From Symbiodinium natans (taxonomy: Eukaryota > Sar > Dinophyceae > Suessiales > Symbiodiniaceae): DNA of 37,381 nucleotides. Below, one piece after another: positions 27,446 to 37,113 of the stretch. Below the pieces are notes generated by a model. The model searched no databases. It saw only the letters and a program-made list of their open reading frames with translations, and was not told where the DNA came from. The stretch's first letter is position 1; every line of letters starts with the position of its first letter. The stretch covers positions 374,001 through 411,381 of the forward strand of contig CAJNDS010002462.1 of the NCBI GenBank assembly GCA_905221605.1, in the 5' to 3' direction. The position numbers and the translations under genes were made by a program.

Positions 27446-27908
27446 TTGGACAGCTCGTGGCTGAAGCTACGTGTGTACAAATCACATGGGGGTCATGCTC
27501 AGTCACGAATGCTAACCTGTGGGAGGATGTGGGAGGTTAGCTGCAAGCGATGGTCTGCATCAGGAGTGCCGGGGTGCCGGAGAGGAAGCTATGAGATTGT
27601 AGTCTTTCCGGCCAGACCCCGTCCCCATTCGGGGTCTTTTGCTCGGGTCCTTCTGTGACCTTCTGGGTTCAGGTGGGTAGCAGGATGCTCTGATGCACTC
27701 CTGAACTTGCGGATGTTGCTGATGCTGGCTCCTGTCCGAGTGCTTTGCATACCTGGAGCCTTTCAGGGGCCGTGACAAGCCATTCCAATTCTCTCCAGCT
27801 TCGTGAGGGAGGCAACCTCACAGCCTACTGGGAAGCCCCATTCAAGCGGCAAAAGCACCTGCTTTACCCACCTGGTGTGCTCCTAGAACCGGTGCTGAGG
27901 GTGAGATA
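27446..27908. other. Spacer after DUF4116 group A
   Basis: The last DUF4116 frame stays open to 27658 but loses the repeat pattern. No other gene-like signal before the pyrimidine tracts. Confidence 0.35.
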
Positions 27909-28006
27909 CTTTCTTCCAGGTTCTTCTCTGTCTCAGTCTCTAACTCTCTCTCTGTGTCTCTCTCTCTCGCTCTCTCGCCTGACCCCCTCCCTTTCTCTCC
28001 CTTTTC
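27909..28006 (+). repeat. Pyrimidine-rich tract, minor
   Basis: TTCTTCCAGGTTCTTCTCTG followed by TCTC-dominated sequence and CCCTCCC runs. It precedes the larger tract by about 120 bp. Confidence 0.85.
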
Positions 28007-28126
28007 ATGGTGCTCTAAGACCCGGTCACAAATTTTTTGAGTATGTTACTCTGACCGATGTCTGCTGCAACCAAGTGGATGAGCCTTAATCGTGTTCGCG
28101 TTCGTGCGCGTGTGCATGCTCGTGTG

Positions 28127-28706
28127 CCCTCGCCTCTTTCTCCCGCTCTCTCTCTCCCTCTGTCTCTCTCCCTGTCTCTCCAACTCTCTTCCTCTCTCTC
28201 CCTCTCCCTCTCTCTCCCTCTCCCTCTCTCTCCCTCTCCCTCCCTCTCTCTCCCTCTCCCTCTCCCTCTTTCTCCCTCCCTCTCCCTCCCTCTCCCTCCC
28301 TCTCCGTCCCTCTCCCTCCCTCTTCCTCCCTCTCCCTCCCTCTCTCTCCGTGTCTCTCCCTCTCCCTCCCGCTCTCTCTCTCTCTCTCTCCCTCTCTATC
28401 TCTCTCCCTCTCTCTCCCTCTCTCTCCCTCTCTCTCCCTCTCTCCCTCTCCCTCTCTCTCCCTCTCTCTCCCTCTCTCTCCCTCTCTCTCCCTCTCTCTC
28501 CCTCTCTCTCCATCTCTCTCGCTCTCTCTCGCTCTCTCTCGCTCTCTCTCGCTCCCTCTCCCTCGCTCTCCCTCTCCATCCCTCTCTCTCTCTCCCGCTC
28601 TCTCCCTCTCTCCCTCTCTCTCCCTCTCTCTCTCCCTCTCTCTCTCTCCCTCTCTCTCACCCTCTCCCTCTCCCTCTCTCCCTGTCTCTCCCTCTTTCCC
28701 TCCTCT
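28127..28706 (+). repeat. Polypyrimidine tract (CTCTCC)n of about 580 bp
   Basis: Almost unbroken C and T on the plus strand, built from CTCTCTCC, CCCTCCCT and CTCTCG words with rare G or A. Three plus frames and the minus strand stay open, giving Ser/Leu/Pro or Arg/Glu/Gly strings of over 200 codons that are not genes. It lies between groups A and B of the DUF4116 remnants. Confidence 0.97.
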
Positions 28707-28994
28707 ACAAGTGTTAACCTAGCAGCCCGGTGACTGGTGGCAGCAATCAAGTTAATATTTCACCATAGAAATGCAGCAATTGGAAGGGGTTGGCTTGATC
28801 CCGTCTGCAGCACTGGGGTGCTTTGAGTTCACTGCGCATCCTGCAACACGCGGTGTTCGCTGACTCTGGTAGGCGCTGCTGAGATGTCCTCACCATTTCC
28901 AGGAGGCTTGGGCTGTGATTGAGTTGCTGCTTTAACAATAACCATCAGTGGTCGGCAACGATTGAATTCAGCTTCATATTGCATTACATGTATC

Positions 28995-29398
28995 GTGGAG
29001 GATCGCATGTTCCTGTACGATGCTGTTCAAAGGCAACCTTCGGCTGTCCGCTTCCATGTCAACTTCCTCCTTCCAAGCGTCTGTACCTGTTTAGCAGGAA
29101 TGGCGACGCGCTGCGTTTCACCGACGAGATCTTCCGACTCTTCCCTGGATACTCTAAGCTGCAGGAAGCTTAAGCAAGGCTACACATGTGCAACTTGCCG
29201 AATGAGGTTACGACCATTCGCTGGTTCTTGCAGCTATTCGAAATGCCTGCATCTCAGACAGCATGCGAGGTGACGGACCTTAGAATTTTCGACCAAAGTT
29301 CAAGACCACCCCTTCAGGATGGCACTGCTCTGCGGTATGCGGGCGAGTTCATGCGCCAAGACCGCCAGTTCCTTCACGAAGCATTGAGTTCCATGCTC
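28995..29398 (+). pseudogene. DUF4116 repeat remnants, group B
   Basis: Three matches to the DUF4116 pattern: EDRMFLYDAVQRQPSAVRF (28998-29054), SRNGDALRFTDEIFRLFPG (29093-29149) and DGTALRYAGEFMRQDRQFLH (29318-29377). They are in more than one frame, and a stop follows the second. The last is a near-canonical unit (D-G-x-A-L-x-Y-A, then R-Q-D-R-x-F-L). This could be an exon set or a decayed gene. Confidence 0.6.
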
Positions 29399-29721
29399 GG
29401 CATCCTGAGTCTTGAAGACAGGTTCTTAGAGCATGGAAAGAGCATGGTGGGGTGTGCGAATTCGGTCAGTTCGGGTGGCTTTCCTGCTACGGACACCTAG
29501 GGCTGTCTGCCGACAGATCCCGACATTTATCCTGCAATGGAGGCCGTGAAAGCCCCCCCAAACCCCCCCCCCTCCCCCCTTCAGTTTCGGAGCTCTTGCC
29601 CCCCGGGCTCCCCTGGAACCCTAACAGCTCTAAGAAAACCTAAGCGAACTGACTTTTGACTGCTCCAGCAAAAAGCTGTTACTTAGCCAAGCGGGATCAA
29701 GGCGTCACTTCAGTCTCAGGT
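29399..29721. other. Spacer with C run
   Basis: The group B frame stays open to 29500 without the repeat pattern. C-rich runs at 29557-29580. No other feature seen. Confidence 0.4.
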
Positions 29722-30081
29722 CACAACGCAATGGCGTTGCCCTATGTTCCCGAGGAGCGTTCTTAAGTCAGCGCTTGGCAGTTTGCTGAATCTGAGAAGC
29801 ACATGGGGAGCGCAGGATCTGTGGTCTGATCGCTCCTTCCTGCTTGCAGCAGCTCGTCGAAACCCTGATGCGCTGCTACAGGTCGACGAGGCCGGTGCTG
29901 TGGTCCTGGTAGTGTGAACTTCCTTCCCTAAACCCTAAACCCTAACCCTACACCACCCTAAACCCTAAAACCTAACTTCCTTGAGCCGCTGCTTTGGCTG
30001 AAGGAAATTCGGGCCGACTTGAACTTCATGCTGGCCGCGGTGGGTGAACGTGGTCAAGCACTGGCATCTTGTGCTGGGCGC
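29722..30081 (+). pseudogene. DUF4116 repeat remnants, group C, split by telomeric block
   Basis: Matches: NAMALPYVPEE (29725-29757, then a stop), DRSFLLAAARRNPDALLQ (29828-29881) and ADLNFMLAAVGERGQALA (30013-30066). The last two are separated by a 48-bp telomere-type block bounded by a 9-bp direct repeat. Deleting the block with one repeat copy (57 bp) does not restore a common frame, so the gene copy was probably already broken or spliced here. Confidence 0.55.
29926..29973 (-). repeat. Interstitial telomere-type block (CCCTAAA)n
   Basis: CCCTAAACCCTAAACCCTAA and variants with CCCTACACCA. An exact 9-bp direct repeat, AACTTCCTT, lies directly at both edges (29917-29925 and 29974-29982). 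The G-rich strand is the minus strand. Confidence 0.93.
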
Positions 30082-30191
30082 TGAAGCGCTGGAAGTGAAC
30101 TCGCTGTGCTGTAGATTGTGTAGACTTCTGTTTGAGTCATTCTAAACCCGTGGGCCCTGAGAGATTCTCTGAGGCTGACAACTTGCTGGCT

Positions 30192-30337
30192 GATTCGGAC
30201 TTCTTGCTCCAAGCTGTGGAGGCTCTGAAAACCTTCATGCGAATTCATGCTCCGTGCCGAGAGTCTTTTCTCACTTTTACGGAGGCCAATGCGGAGGCTC
30301 TTGCTTATGTTCCCAGGAGGTTCCGCAAGGACGTTGC
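30192..30337 (+). pseudogene. DUF4116 repeat remnants, group D
   Basis: In one frame: DSDFLLQAVEALK (30192-30230), and NAEALAYVPRRFRKDVA (30287-30337). The frame is open from 30132 to 30485, so this may be a genuine exon rather than a relic, but it lacks an ATG near the start and the neighbouring units are frameshifted. Confidence 0.5.
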
Positions 30338-30506
30338 ATGCATGCAACGCGGGCTGTGCATGTGGTCATCATTGTGGTCATCAGCTGGAACTGTCATACG
30401 AATACGTTGGCAGGACTCTGATTTTGTCAGTACCTTAGCTTGCCACGTCGTGCTTAAAGATAGAGTGCCGCCACTCGGGCAATGACCCAATCCAAACCCA
30501 AAAGAA

Positions 30507-30864
30507 GATCTTCGCGCTGTGGTGTGAGTTCTGGAAGAAAACCCTCTCGCCTTGATAATCTCACGCTGTCGTGCATCTTTGGATTCAGCTTGCCTTCAAG
30601 ACGTTCGGAGTTACCGTAGAACAATTGGCTGTAAGCTGGCAGGTGTTTTTTGCTTCTGCACAAAGGTGCTGTCTGCAGTGAAGAAGAACGGTGCTGCTCT
30701 TCGCTATGCTGCGCCATGTTCGCATCAAGTTGCAATCACCGGGTTCTGCAAAGCAGAGCATGCGGAGCTGTGACACGCGCGCTGTCGAGGATGATGCTTT
30801 CCGGGACGAAGAGAAAATCGTGCTCACCGCGTTGCAGCGGAAGCCGGAGGCTGGAGATCTCTGA
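30507..30864 (+). pseudogene. DUF4116 repeat remnants, group E
   Basis: Three matches: EDLRAVV, a stop, then VLEENPLALIIS (about 30507-30565); KVLSAVKKNGAALRYA (30663-30710), the most canonical; and DEEKIVLTALQRKPEAG (30805-30855), followed by a stop. All plus strand, in different frames. The minus-strand ORF 30585-31001 is a shadow. Confidence 0.55.
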
Positions 30865-30961
30865 GTGGAAATACTCAGAGTATGGAAGAAGTTGGCAGGG
30901 TGTTCCTTGCCAGTTCCGTCACTTCTCTGACTCTGTCCGGTCCGCATACTTTGGTCTGTGA

Positions 30962-31854
30962 TTGCAACCGCTGTGCTCCTGTGTGAAGCACATTGTCCCA
31001 TGCAGGTATTTCACGTGCCCTCACATGCGCAAGACGCCACACCCCGCACTTTCTGTCACGGACTGCTTTTACACCCCCTTTGGCATGTGGAGTGTGGGCC
31101 GGCGCACGCGCAGGCGTGCACGCATGTATGCGTTTGTGCAAAGCGTACGTAGTCGCTGAACAGGCGGTTCGAAGGCCAAGGAATAAGTGTGAAGCATCAC
31201 TGCGCACGTCCATTCACTAATTGCAGGGTGCCGTAGAGAGTGAGCGTCGGGGTGGTGAGGAGGGTCCTCAGCCAACGAAGACGCCCTCATGACCCTGCGC
31301 CACGCTGCGTGAACCTACCTGCGAGTCTTCCGTTTTCGCTTTGGGTACATCTTCAGCACTTCAACATGTCCCTCTCCTTCCGGTTCACTGCTCGGTCTTG
31401 CCAGTAAGTGTGCAGACTACCTTGGACTGCCAGGGTCGAATGCCTAAGCAGCCCAAGCATGGACCACTTCGAAATCGGTAGAGGTGGCTCCAGTCCTGAC
31501 CAAGGGGGCTCTGTTTTGACCGGGGAGACTTAGTGTGTCAGAACGAACTGGCCTCTTGTAGAAGGAGCCCGCTTTCCTACTTGTTCATCCTCGTGGCTTT
31601 AGGTTTAAAATTCAGTTCAGCGCAATCTTCACTGGTTACCATGAGCAACTTTTGCAGTTCAGAACAAGCTCCCTACTTCGGCCCTACTGTAGTCTTCTTG
31701 GCTTCAACTTCCTCGGCTGCCCTCCTGCCCTCGACCTACCCTCCCCAACGTTTCACCCAGTAGCACATCCTCATACATCATCTGTGTCGACGACATCATC
31801 TTCCATTACCACGGCACGCACGGGCACATCCACAAGCACCGCCTCCATGCTACA
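30962..31854. other. Gene-poor stretch
   Basis: Several short His/Cys-rich ORFs on both strands between 30875 and 31290 compete with each other. From 31290 to 31530 no frame of note. An ORF 31533-31763 has a hydrophobic N-terminal part and no other signal. Confidence 0.4.
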
Positions 31855-32139
31855 ATGTTGTCCACCAGCACGTCGGCATCCAGCACGTCAACCGCGACAA
31901 CATCATTCAACGCTGCCGACATCTTGAACTACACTGTCTTCCCATACCACCCCAACGCCAATCAGCACATCCACCAGCAGTACGTGCATGTACGTGCACA
32001 TCAACAACGAGCAGCAGTACTAAAGCAAGCTCGGGATCGCAACATCTTGACTTCAGCCCTGCCCACCAGTGCGTCAACCTCTCTAGCGAGCCAACCGCGT
32101 TGGCCTTTTCAGCATAACTTTCATACTTTTGAATGTTAA
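31855..32139 (+). CDS. Ser/Thr-rich ORF, possible exon
   Basis: Open for 94 codons from a TTG to TAA 32137-32139. The start is almost only Ser, Thr and Ala (STSTSASSTSTATTSF), the middle is Tyr/His/Asn/Gln-rich and the end Arg/Ala/Lys-rich. An upstream frame (31652-31927) is also Ser/Thr-rich just before it. The DNA is CA-rich and low in complexity, so this may be repeat-driven rather than coding. Confidence 0.2.
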   Translation: MLSTSTSASSTSTATTSFNAADILNYTVFPYHPNANQHIHQQYVHVRAHQQRAAVLKQARDRNILTSALPTSASTSLASQPRWPFQHNFHTFEC

Positions 32140-32537
32140 CATACCACCCTCATTCGTCTATTTTCTTCCTCGGCATGATCGCCGCCTTCTCCTTCCACAA
32201 GTTCGCTGCTCCATCTTGCACAGCCTGCTCTTTTTGGTGGGCAAGCAAGCAAATATGTGCGAAAGTCTGGAATAACGGTGCCCAGACCAAGGTCTGGGTA
32301 AACGCAAAGCTGCTCCTGGGTTCCAGGAACCCACGAGCTTCTTGTGGATTGCTAGAGATCTCATCCTTTCATCCAGTCCTCTTGCCGAGTAGATTCGCTC
32401 TGTCAAGGTGTGTCTTCCGCCCGCATGGCCACTGTTTGACAAACCAAGGAATTGTAAGCAAGTAAACAAGTACGTATTTCGGTGTGTGGTTTCGTACCAA
32501 AAAAGTGCATGCACATGGGACACGGCAAGGGTCTTTT

Positions 32538-32600
32538 GCAGATGATTTCTTGCAGCATCGGCAGGCACTGCGCCATGCTTCAGAGGACGGGTATTCTTCA
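32538..32600 (+). pseudogene. Single DUF4116-like unit, group F
   Basis: DDFLQHRQALRHASEDG on the plus strand fits the second half of the repeat (x-x-A-L-x-x-A-S-E-x). It is isolated and one of the weaker matches. Confidence 0.35.
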
Positions 32601-32858
32601 AAGCGCATGCAGCTATTTAATCTGGAGGTCAGGCAGATTCAGGTCCTTCCTGTGTGCATGTCCGTGTGAGATCAATGCCTGTGCCCATGTGCTGTTCGCC
32701 TGCCTGAATTCTGCTTTTCGCGCATTCTTTTCGCGAGAAGCTCCGGCACAGCCACAGCTTCGTGTAAACGCCTGAGCCCACTGCAGTAGGCTGGCGTGGT
32801 GTCAACGCACACGAAACAGAGAGTTGTTACAAGTTGGTGCTGCTTGCGTGGTACAACA

Positions 32859-33047
32859 AGGCTTTCGGCCGTTCGATCAAACGGGATAGCTCTCGCTTAC
32901 GCAGGCAGTAAGCTCAGTTCATGCGGAGGATCTGTACATTCCGATTGCTTGCCACAATTGAGCCCAGGTAACGAGTTTCGAAGTGATCGGGCCATCGTGC
33001 TTGCTGCAGTGAGAAGGCAATACGTAGACGTCCAGATTCCCGGGAGA
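32859..33047 (+). pseudogene. DUF4116 repeat remnants, group G
   Basis: One open frame with RLSAVRSNGIALAYAGSKL (32859-32915) and FRSDRAIVLAAVRRQY (32976-33023), both close to the family pattern, ending at TGA 33048-33050. The next unit continues 22 bp later in another frame, consistent with a small insertion or deletion, or a splice site near 33040. Confidence 0.6.
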
Positions 33048-33072
33048 TGATCTTACTGCAGCACCCATCGCA

Positions 33073-33207
33073 AATTTGCGCAGGGATGGAACGGCGCTGG
33101 CCTATGCTTCGGAGGAGCTCCGAGGCGACCCAGAGGTGCTTCAAGCAGCAGCCGCTCAGCCCATTGATCTGTTCACAGCTGCTTTGTTAAAGTTCCGTGC
33201 GTTCTGA
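33073..33207 (+). pseudogene. DUF4116 repeat, last unit
   Basis: LRRDGTALAYASEELRGDPE (33076-33135) followed by VLQAAAA is the most canonical DUF4116 unit in the window. The frame then reads to TGA at 33205-33207, which could be the true C-terminus of the ancestral gene. Confidence 0.6.
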
Positions 33208-34782
33208 ACGCGAACAAGATACTGTTCCGGCTCCTCAACGTTTCATGAGCAAGTTGATGGCGTGCAAGAAGTTTATATCAGGCGGTTGCGATGTCATGAA
33301 CAGGGTTCCCCCCGTATCAGCGGGTCTTCAAACACGAAAAAAATGAACAATCCCTGCCTGCTGCCTGGTTTAACTTCTTGAGCGGCTTTGTCCTCCGTTT
33401 CTGTTTGTCTTGTTTGCATCATGCTTTCTCACGCCTCTTCCACCTCTCCTGCCCTTCTGTCCCCTACCCTCCCCTTCCCTTCCCCAGCTCCTTCGCTCTC
33501 GCTGGGATGAATCCTTGAGCAGCTCGTTCCATCTTAGGTTGCGAGCGATGCTTCATCTTTGCAGTACGCATCTGTCATCCGACCAGAGTGCCTGGCTGAG
33601 TACCAACTTCGGTCCTTTGTCATACCCCTTAAAGTCTCAAACCCTAAACCCTAAACCCTAAGCCCTAAACCCTAAACCCTAAACCCTAAACCCTCTTGTC
33701 AGGGTAGCATTGTGCTCAGGATCTCAGTGCCGGGATCTGCCCTGAAGCACATTGGAGAGCAGTTGCAGCGATTCGTCTCACCAGTAGGGGGCCAACAAGC
33801 TCCTTAGCAATCCATAGTCTTAGAATTGCCCAGATGCAGCACGCCTGCGGGACTGGGTGGTTACATGGCCAAGCGGCGAACAGTTGCGCCAGTGGTCTAT
33901 GACAGCGGTTGCCTCGGACAAGCTAGTGTAGCAAGCAATGTGTCAATCAATGTGCCGCTCAGTTGGCCTTTCTCTGGCTCTGGTAAACCTCATGTTGTCG
34001 ATCCTTAGTCTCCTTCTGCAGAGCATCTAGCATTCCTAGTGTTGTGTATCTTGCCCACACACGGTCAAAGTTGCTGCAGTTTCTATCGTGCCATCACAGC
34101 CATGCACCCAGCTGCAGCCGAGCGCTGAGTCGTCATTTCACAGGGGGTCCATGCGAGCGCCACGCCTTTGCCAGATCTGTTAAACTGTTAGGTGAAGCAG
34201 CACGAAGAGGCGCGTACAGCTCGACATGTAAGCTTGAAAAAACGCAGCCACACTGTTCTTGCAGAGGCCATTGTTCCCACGTGGCATCGCTATGTCGGGG
34301 CATTGTTGACAGGGTCAGACTCTCACAGCTCTGATCGCTTGTCAGCCGTGTCTAGATAAAGGCAGTTCCCTCTCGCTGAGGTTGACTGCTTGGGATTCAG
34401 CTGTTGGGTGCACAGAGCAAAGTGACGTGCTTTACCATGTCACGATGTTTCAGACGGCGGGCCCTGTCGAGTCCCGAGGCTCTGTATTTGTTGCTTGCCA
34501 GTTGGCCGTACACGTGTGATGCTTCGGGGCGCCTCAAGGTCTGCTTCTGAGACGCCTGAATACACCTGATGTCCCGGCGGTTGCGATGGGTGTATGATGG
34601 GACAAGGTCTGGCTTTTTGGATGGTTGGCACTTTCCTGGCCTGGCACGATGATGCTGGCGGGGATGCGTTGAGGGCAGTGGAAGTCTACGTGGGCTTGCA
34701 ACCTGACTCTGCAGGCTTTCGTAGCACGAAGGAATTTTCGTGGCTCGATATGCATCGAGTCCATGCCCAAGTCCTTCGGCTG
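33208..34782. other. Gene-poor stretch
   Basis: Contains a pyrimidine-rich stretch at 33400-33490 and the telomeric block at 33639-33694. ORFs 33826-34008, 34044-34334 and 34594-34818 have no supporting signal; the last has an acceptable composition in its middle (GGDALRAVEVYVGLQPDSAG) and may be an exon. Confidence 0.35.
33639..33694 (-). repeat. Interstitial telomere-type block (CCCTAAA)n
   Basis: Eight units, one of them CCCTAAG. TTGTCA occurs 16 bp before it (33617-33622) and immediately after it (33696-33701), but this is too short and offset to be called a target duplication. Confidence 0.94.
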
Positions 34783-35148
34783 TCATGTTGCTTGAAGCTC
34801 TTTACCCGCAGCTGTTGAAGTATGTACAAGGTTGGCTCTGAACACCTTCGGCTTTGCATGGTTAATGTTTGGCAGTGTCGAGTGCTGGGAAGCAGAGGAC
34901 GCAGGGCAGATCAGGGCAAATGAAACTTTCGAGACCACGTGACCGATCTGCACCTTGGCATTCGTAGGACTGCGTAGATCAAGCTCCATTGCTGCGTGGA
35001 CCTTAGAGCCTGAGAGTACCTGCAACCCCTGAAAGATAGGTAGAGTATTGCGAACGACACTTGCGAGGTTCTGGTTCGCGTTTGTGACGACAATCTTAGT
35101 CCGCCACCCAGCATTGTGACTTGAAAGAGCCTTCGCCGAGGGATCAGC
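34783..35148 (-). CDS. Minus-strand hypothetical ORF of 121 codons
   Basis: Open on the minus strand from just after a stop at 35149-35151 down to TGA at 34783-34785, with no ATG at its start, so it would be the last exon of a gene. The sequence has alternating hydrophobic and polar residues (KIVVTNANQNLASVV; MELDLRSPTNAKVQIGHVVS) suggestive of beta-strands, and a polar end. A GGGGTTGCAG within it could be an internal acceptor. The pattern is loosely reminiscent of LEA2/WHy-type beta domains, but I would not assign it. It is the best minus-strand candidate in the window. Confidence 0.33.
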   Translation of the reverse strand, partial: ADPSAKALSSHNAGWRTKIVVTNANQNLASVVRNTLPIFQGLQVLSGSKVHAAMELDLRSPTNAKVQIGHVVSKVSFALICPASSASQHSTLPNINHAKPKVFRANLVHTSTAAGKELQAT

Positions 35149-35508
35149 TCAGATCCAGTCACATGCCAGCACAAGGTCTGGGCAACACTCATTCTGACGA
35201 TGTTCTGTGCAACTGGCAAGCTTACTACTCAACCAGAAGCCATTTGCTCACGAGACTAGCATCTTGACAGGCCTGATTGTGACGACTGTCCTGTTCGTCC
35301 TTTTGAAGTAGATGGGTGCGGCACGTCCTCGCCAGCATTTATGCCAGTTAAGAATTCGAGGCTTGATAAAGGAAGTGGGGCCAAGATGAAAATATGGAAT
35401 GGCACGGCCCGTCTCACACGCGCACCATTAGGAAAGGACACCAGGCGCGCCAAGCAACAAAACAGGCATTCCAGAACAGATGCTGGTCCCCATATTTAGT
35501 TAGCATAT
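35149..35508. other. Gene-poor stretch
   Basis: Only short frames on both strands; nothing recognised. Confidence 0.4.
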
Positions 35509-35990
35509 ACCATTTCCATTTTCTAACCATGCCCACCCCCCTAGGCCACCTGAAGACCAAAACCATAACAACCTGTACCTCAACCCTAAACCCACCGAAA
35601 GACCCAAAGGTAGAACCCTAAGAAATACCTACCCGAAGACCCAAAACCATAACAACCTATACCTCAACCCCCACCTCACCAAAAATCCCAACCTAAAACC
35701 CACAAGATGGAACCGCCAGAAGAAACCACACACCACCCCATAGAAAAACCCCAACCTCAACATCATACACCAATACCCCCATAGAAAAACCCATATTCCC
35801 AACCTGAAAACCCTAACCCTTGAACATGGAAATGGTAGTCTCTAATAAAATTTCTATGCTAGGAATAAGGTTCAGGAATAAGGTAGGACCATTTCCATTT
35901 TCCAACCACGCACACCCTGCTAGGCCACCTGAAGACCCAAACTGTAACAACCTATGCCTCAACCCCTAAGCCACCAAGTAAGACCGATGT
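35509..35990 (+). repeat. C/A-rich, G-poor tract with three related copies
   Basis: A segment beginning ACCATTTCCATTTTCTAACC at 35509-35606 recurs at 35888-35986 with scattered changes. A partial third copy of its core (GAAGACC, AACAACCT, ACCTCAACC) lies at 35628-35680. CCCATAGAAAAACCC also occurs twice (about 35738 and 35779). Most of 35520-35830 contains very little G. Several stretches resemble worn CCCTAAA units (AACCCTAAACCC at 35582-35593, AAAACCCTAACCCT at 35806-35819). Confidence 0.7.
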
Positions 35991-36508
35991 GATGCAGCCA
36001 TAGGATGAGTCTGACCCATACACCGACCCCCCCCCCCTCAAGAAAAGTCCTGAGTATCTAACCTGCAGACACCGTTGAGAACAACCAAAGGAAGGCCCAG
36101 ATTACACTGAACCACCAGCCAGTCCATGCCCCGAACCCTCGGAAGATGCCAAAAAGCTGATGAATGAAGATGGAAGTGGTTTCCGGCGTAGGGGGGCCTT
36201 TTCGTGTCCCATTGGGCTTTGCTATGTCTGCCCTGATTACTCAGTTGGCCGAGCTTGGGACCTCCAGCTATTTAAACACGATAGTTTAGTTTGTGCCCAC
36301 ACTCATCGTCGCATACAAGCAGTGACGTCATTTTCTGCAGAGGTTGGTTCTCATTAAGGTTGTTGATGCGCAGATGAGGAGTTCCCATCGCTTTTGTGCA
36401 AATGCCATCCATTGCATTCTTGATATTCAAAGCTTCGCTCAACGGGTGTAGGCGTAAACTCTTGGAATGGCCATGGCGAGTCCAGCACCGACACCGGCAC
36501 TGGTGCAG
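35991..36508. other. Spacer before the right-hand exon
   Basis: Holds a run of C at about 36018-36027. ORF 36160-36357 is unsupported. The end, GGCACTGGTGCAG at 36496-36508, is acceptor-like. Confidence 0.4.
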
Positions 36509-37113
36509 AGGAGGCAATTGTCTTAGCTCTGGAAGCTCTGGGATTCAAGGTGGTGCAGAGGAATGTCATTTTGGATATACACAGCGGGGGCGTAGCCAAA
36601 CAAGACACGCAAAGGCAGTGGCACTTGCGGCAAGTTGCTCGAGAGCATAAGGAGGGGAAATTGACACGGCAGGCCTTTTATTCACGGTGGACCGATCTTT
36701 GCTGTGAGACACCTTCGGAAGAACGTATTCAGGAAGCGATTTCATACGTTTTGCCTTCTGTGACAGAGGTTGACATCATTCTCCATTCCCCACGCAACGC
36801 AAAACTCAACGAGCAGTTGTTTGAAACACTTGTTACAGGCTTCACCTCGTCTCTTGGCAAGAGTCTCTCTGTCACTGACATCATCCAGCTGTTGCGTGGG
36901 CAGTTCTTGGTGGAGGTAACCACCGCCTGGGGTGGACAGGCCCTTAACTACAGGAGCAAGACCAAAAAGTTGAAGACGCTACTTCGTCTTTCGCATCTCC
37001 GGCATCAGAAGGAACGTGTGCTGTTATTATACAATGGCACCGAGCCTACCAGCCCTCCCGGAGACGTCAACAAGATGCTGAGAGTCAAGTTCGTGTTCTC
37101 AAGGCTGCTTTGA
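36509..37113 (+). CDS. Unrecognised conserved-looking exon of about 200 codons
   Basis: The frame is open from 36424 to TGA 37111-37113 with no in-frame ATG before its last residues, so it must be an internal or final exon; I place the start after GGTGCAG at 36508. The protein begins with a short hydrophobic helix (EAIVLALEALGFKVVQRN), then a basic, Gln/Arg-rich region (KQDTQRQWHLRQVAREHKEG), a mixed region with possible beta-strands (TEVDIILHSPRN), a helical segment (LFETLVTGFTSSLGKSLS) and a Lys/Arg/Leu-rich end. The even composition and lack of low complexity make it the best unassigned exon. No family recognised. Near the end a second frame becomes attractive. Confidence 0.45.

Noticed and set aside
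28046-28750. ORFs of 213-234 codons on both strands
   Set aside because: They are translations of the polypyrimidine repeat (Ser/Leu/Pro or Arg/Glu/Gly strings), open only because the repeat lacks stop codons.
31155-31180. GGCGGTTCGAAGGCC as a tRNA T-arm
   Set aside because: No acceptor stem, D-arm or anticodon arm could be folded around it.
12514-33694. Telomeric and 12-bp arrays as a CRISPR array
   Set aside because: Repeats are contiguous without unique spacers, and the genome is eukaryotic.
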